A DNA stretch of 32,053 nucleotides from Cellulomonas massiliensis JC225 (GTDB lineage: Bacteria > Actinomycetota > Actinomycetes > Actinomycetales > Cellulomonadaceae): assembly GCF_000312005.1 (NCBI RefSeq), contig NZ_HE978588.1, positions 1,443,057 through 1,475,109 of the forward strand, read 5' to 3'. This document shows, piece after piece, positions 31,713-32,053 of the stretch. Position 1 is the stretch's first letter; each line of letters starts with the position of its first letter. The notes beneath the pieces were generated by a model, which worked only from the letters and a program-made list of their open reading frames with translations, searched no databases and was not told where the DNA came from. The translations under genes and the position numbers were made by a program.

Positions 31713-31730
31713 GGACCGGGTGTACGGTCC
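31713..31730. promoter_or_regulatory. GGACCG-N6-CGGTCC palindrome, candidate operator
   Basis: Perfect 6-bp arms (31713-31718 and 31725-31730) with a 6-nt spacer, ending 6 bases before the MocR start and 62 bases before the reductase start. A further GGACC lies at 31704-31708. It is a likely binding site of the MocR-type regulator. Confidence 0.45.
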
Positions 31731-31736
31731 GATCCG

Positions 31737-32053
31737 GTGGCGATCGACCAGACCAATCCTCGCCTCGCGTGGGAGACCCTGCTCGTGCTCGACGGCCGCG
31801 GGAGCCTCGTCGAGCAGCTGGAGCGCGCCCTCCGGGAGGCCGTGCGCGCGGGTCGCGCGCCCGCCGGCTCCGCGCTGCCGCCGAGCCGCCGCCTGGCCGA
31901 GACGCTGGGCCTCTCCCGGTGGGTCGTCACCGAGGTGTACGGGCAGCTCGTGGCCGAGGGCGTGCTCGCGGCGCGCACCGGCTCGGCGACGCGCGTGGCG
32001 GCGGGCCTGCTGCCGTCCCCACCGCGCGCGGAACCGGCGCCGGCCGCGCCGCC
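31737..32053 (+). CDS. GntR/MocR-type regulator, C-terminus cut by window edge
   Basis: The first 105 codons are visible from the GTG at 31737. They contain a GntR winged helix: LVEQLERALREAVRAGRAPA, then LPPSRRLAETLGLSRWVVTE and VYGQLVAEGVLAARTGSATR. A Pro-rich linker (LPSPPRAEPAPAAP) begins at the edge, as in MocR proteins, where it leads into an aminotransferase-like domain. That domain is outside the window, so MocR rather than plain GntR is inferred from the linker and N-terminus. It probably acts on the palindrome just upstream. Confidence 0.8.
   Translation, partial: MAIDQTNPRLAWETLLVLDGRGSLVEQLERALREAVRAGRAPAGSALPPSRRLAETLGLSRWVVTEVYGQLVAEGVLAARTGSATRVAAGLLPSPPRAEPAPAAP

Noticed and set aside
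1-32053. CRISPR arrays, rRNA genes and insertion sequences with terminal repeats
   Set aside because: No regularly spaced repeats, rRNA signatures or matching terminal inverted repeats were seen by eye in either strand.

Overview
The window is very GC-rich with GTG/ATG starts, short Shine-Dalgarno motifs and densely packed genes, which points to a high-GC actinobacterium. Gene content (RocD plus an arginine hydrolase, SNF2 helicase, rifampin ADP-ribosyltransferase, MocR and WYL regulators) fits a Cellulomonas-like member of the Micrococcales, but the genus is an inference from style, not from a marker gene.

Layout. 1-4647: ordinary chromosomal metabolism, with an arginine-to-glutamate catabolic pair (ornithine aminotransferase, cut by the window edge, and a guanidino hydrolase), a SRPBCC protein, an aldo/keto reductase, an unknown membrane protein and an OsmC protein. 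4753-7235: the most interesting part. A regulator with an N-terminal XRE helix-turn-helix and a long C-terminal TPR-like helical region is followed, on the same strand, by five tandem genes for 39-44 residue secreted peptides. All five share a signal peptide and a Pro-Cys-Cys-Lys motif at or near the C-terminus. The arrangement resembles RRNPP peptide-pheromone quorum sensing of Firmicutes, here in an actinobacterium and with a multi-copy peptide family. 7344-8311: an ArsR-type repressor and a SRPBCC (AHSA1) protein, translationally coupled, behind a perfect palindrome.

8318-13598: a two-gene module of a CHAT-domain protein that seems to have lost its catalytic His and a large membrane-anchored helical protein. 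13599-24410: accessory DNA. It holds small membrane proteins, lipoproteins, a trypsin-like protease, a large secreted protein, a DDE-transposase-like gene with a strong terminator, tRNA-Arg(CCT), an 80-nt RNA folding like a tmRNA without its message part, several small unknown genes, and a frameshifted tyrosine-recombinase remnant. The remnants suggest repeated integration and decay near the RNA genes.

24411-32053: a SNF2-family helicase, a MafI-like and an Imm5-like orphan immunity protein, a WYL regulator divergent from a VOC protein, rifampin ADP-ribosyltransferase (arr), a lipoprotein, two small acidic or Pro-rich proteins, a second aldo/keto reductase and the divergent start of a MocR-type regulator cut by the right edge. 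No rRNA or CRISPR array was seen. All family calls are from reading the sequence; no database search was run.
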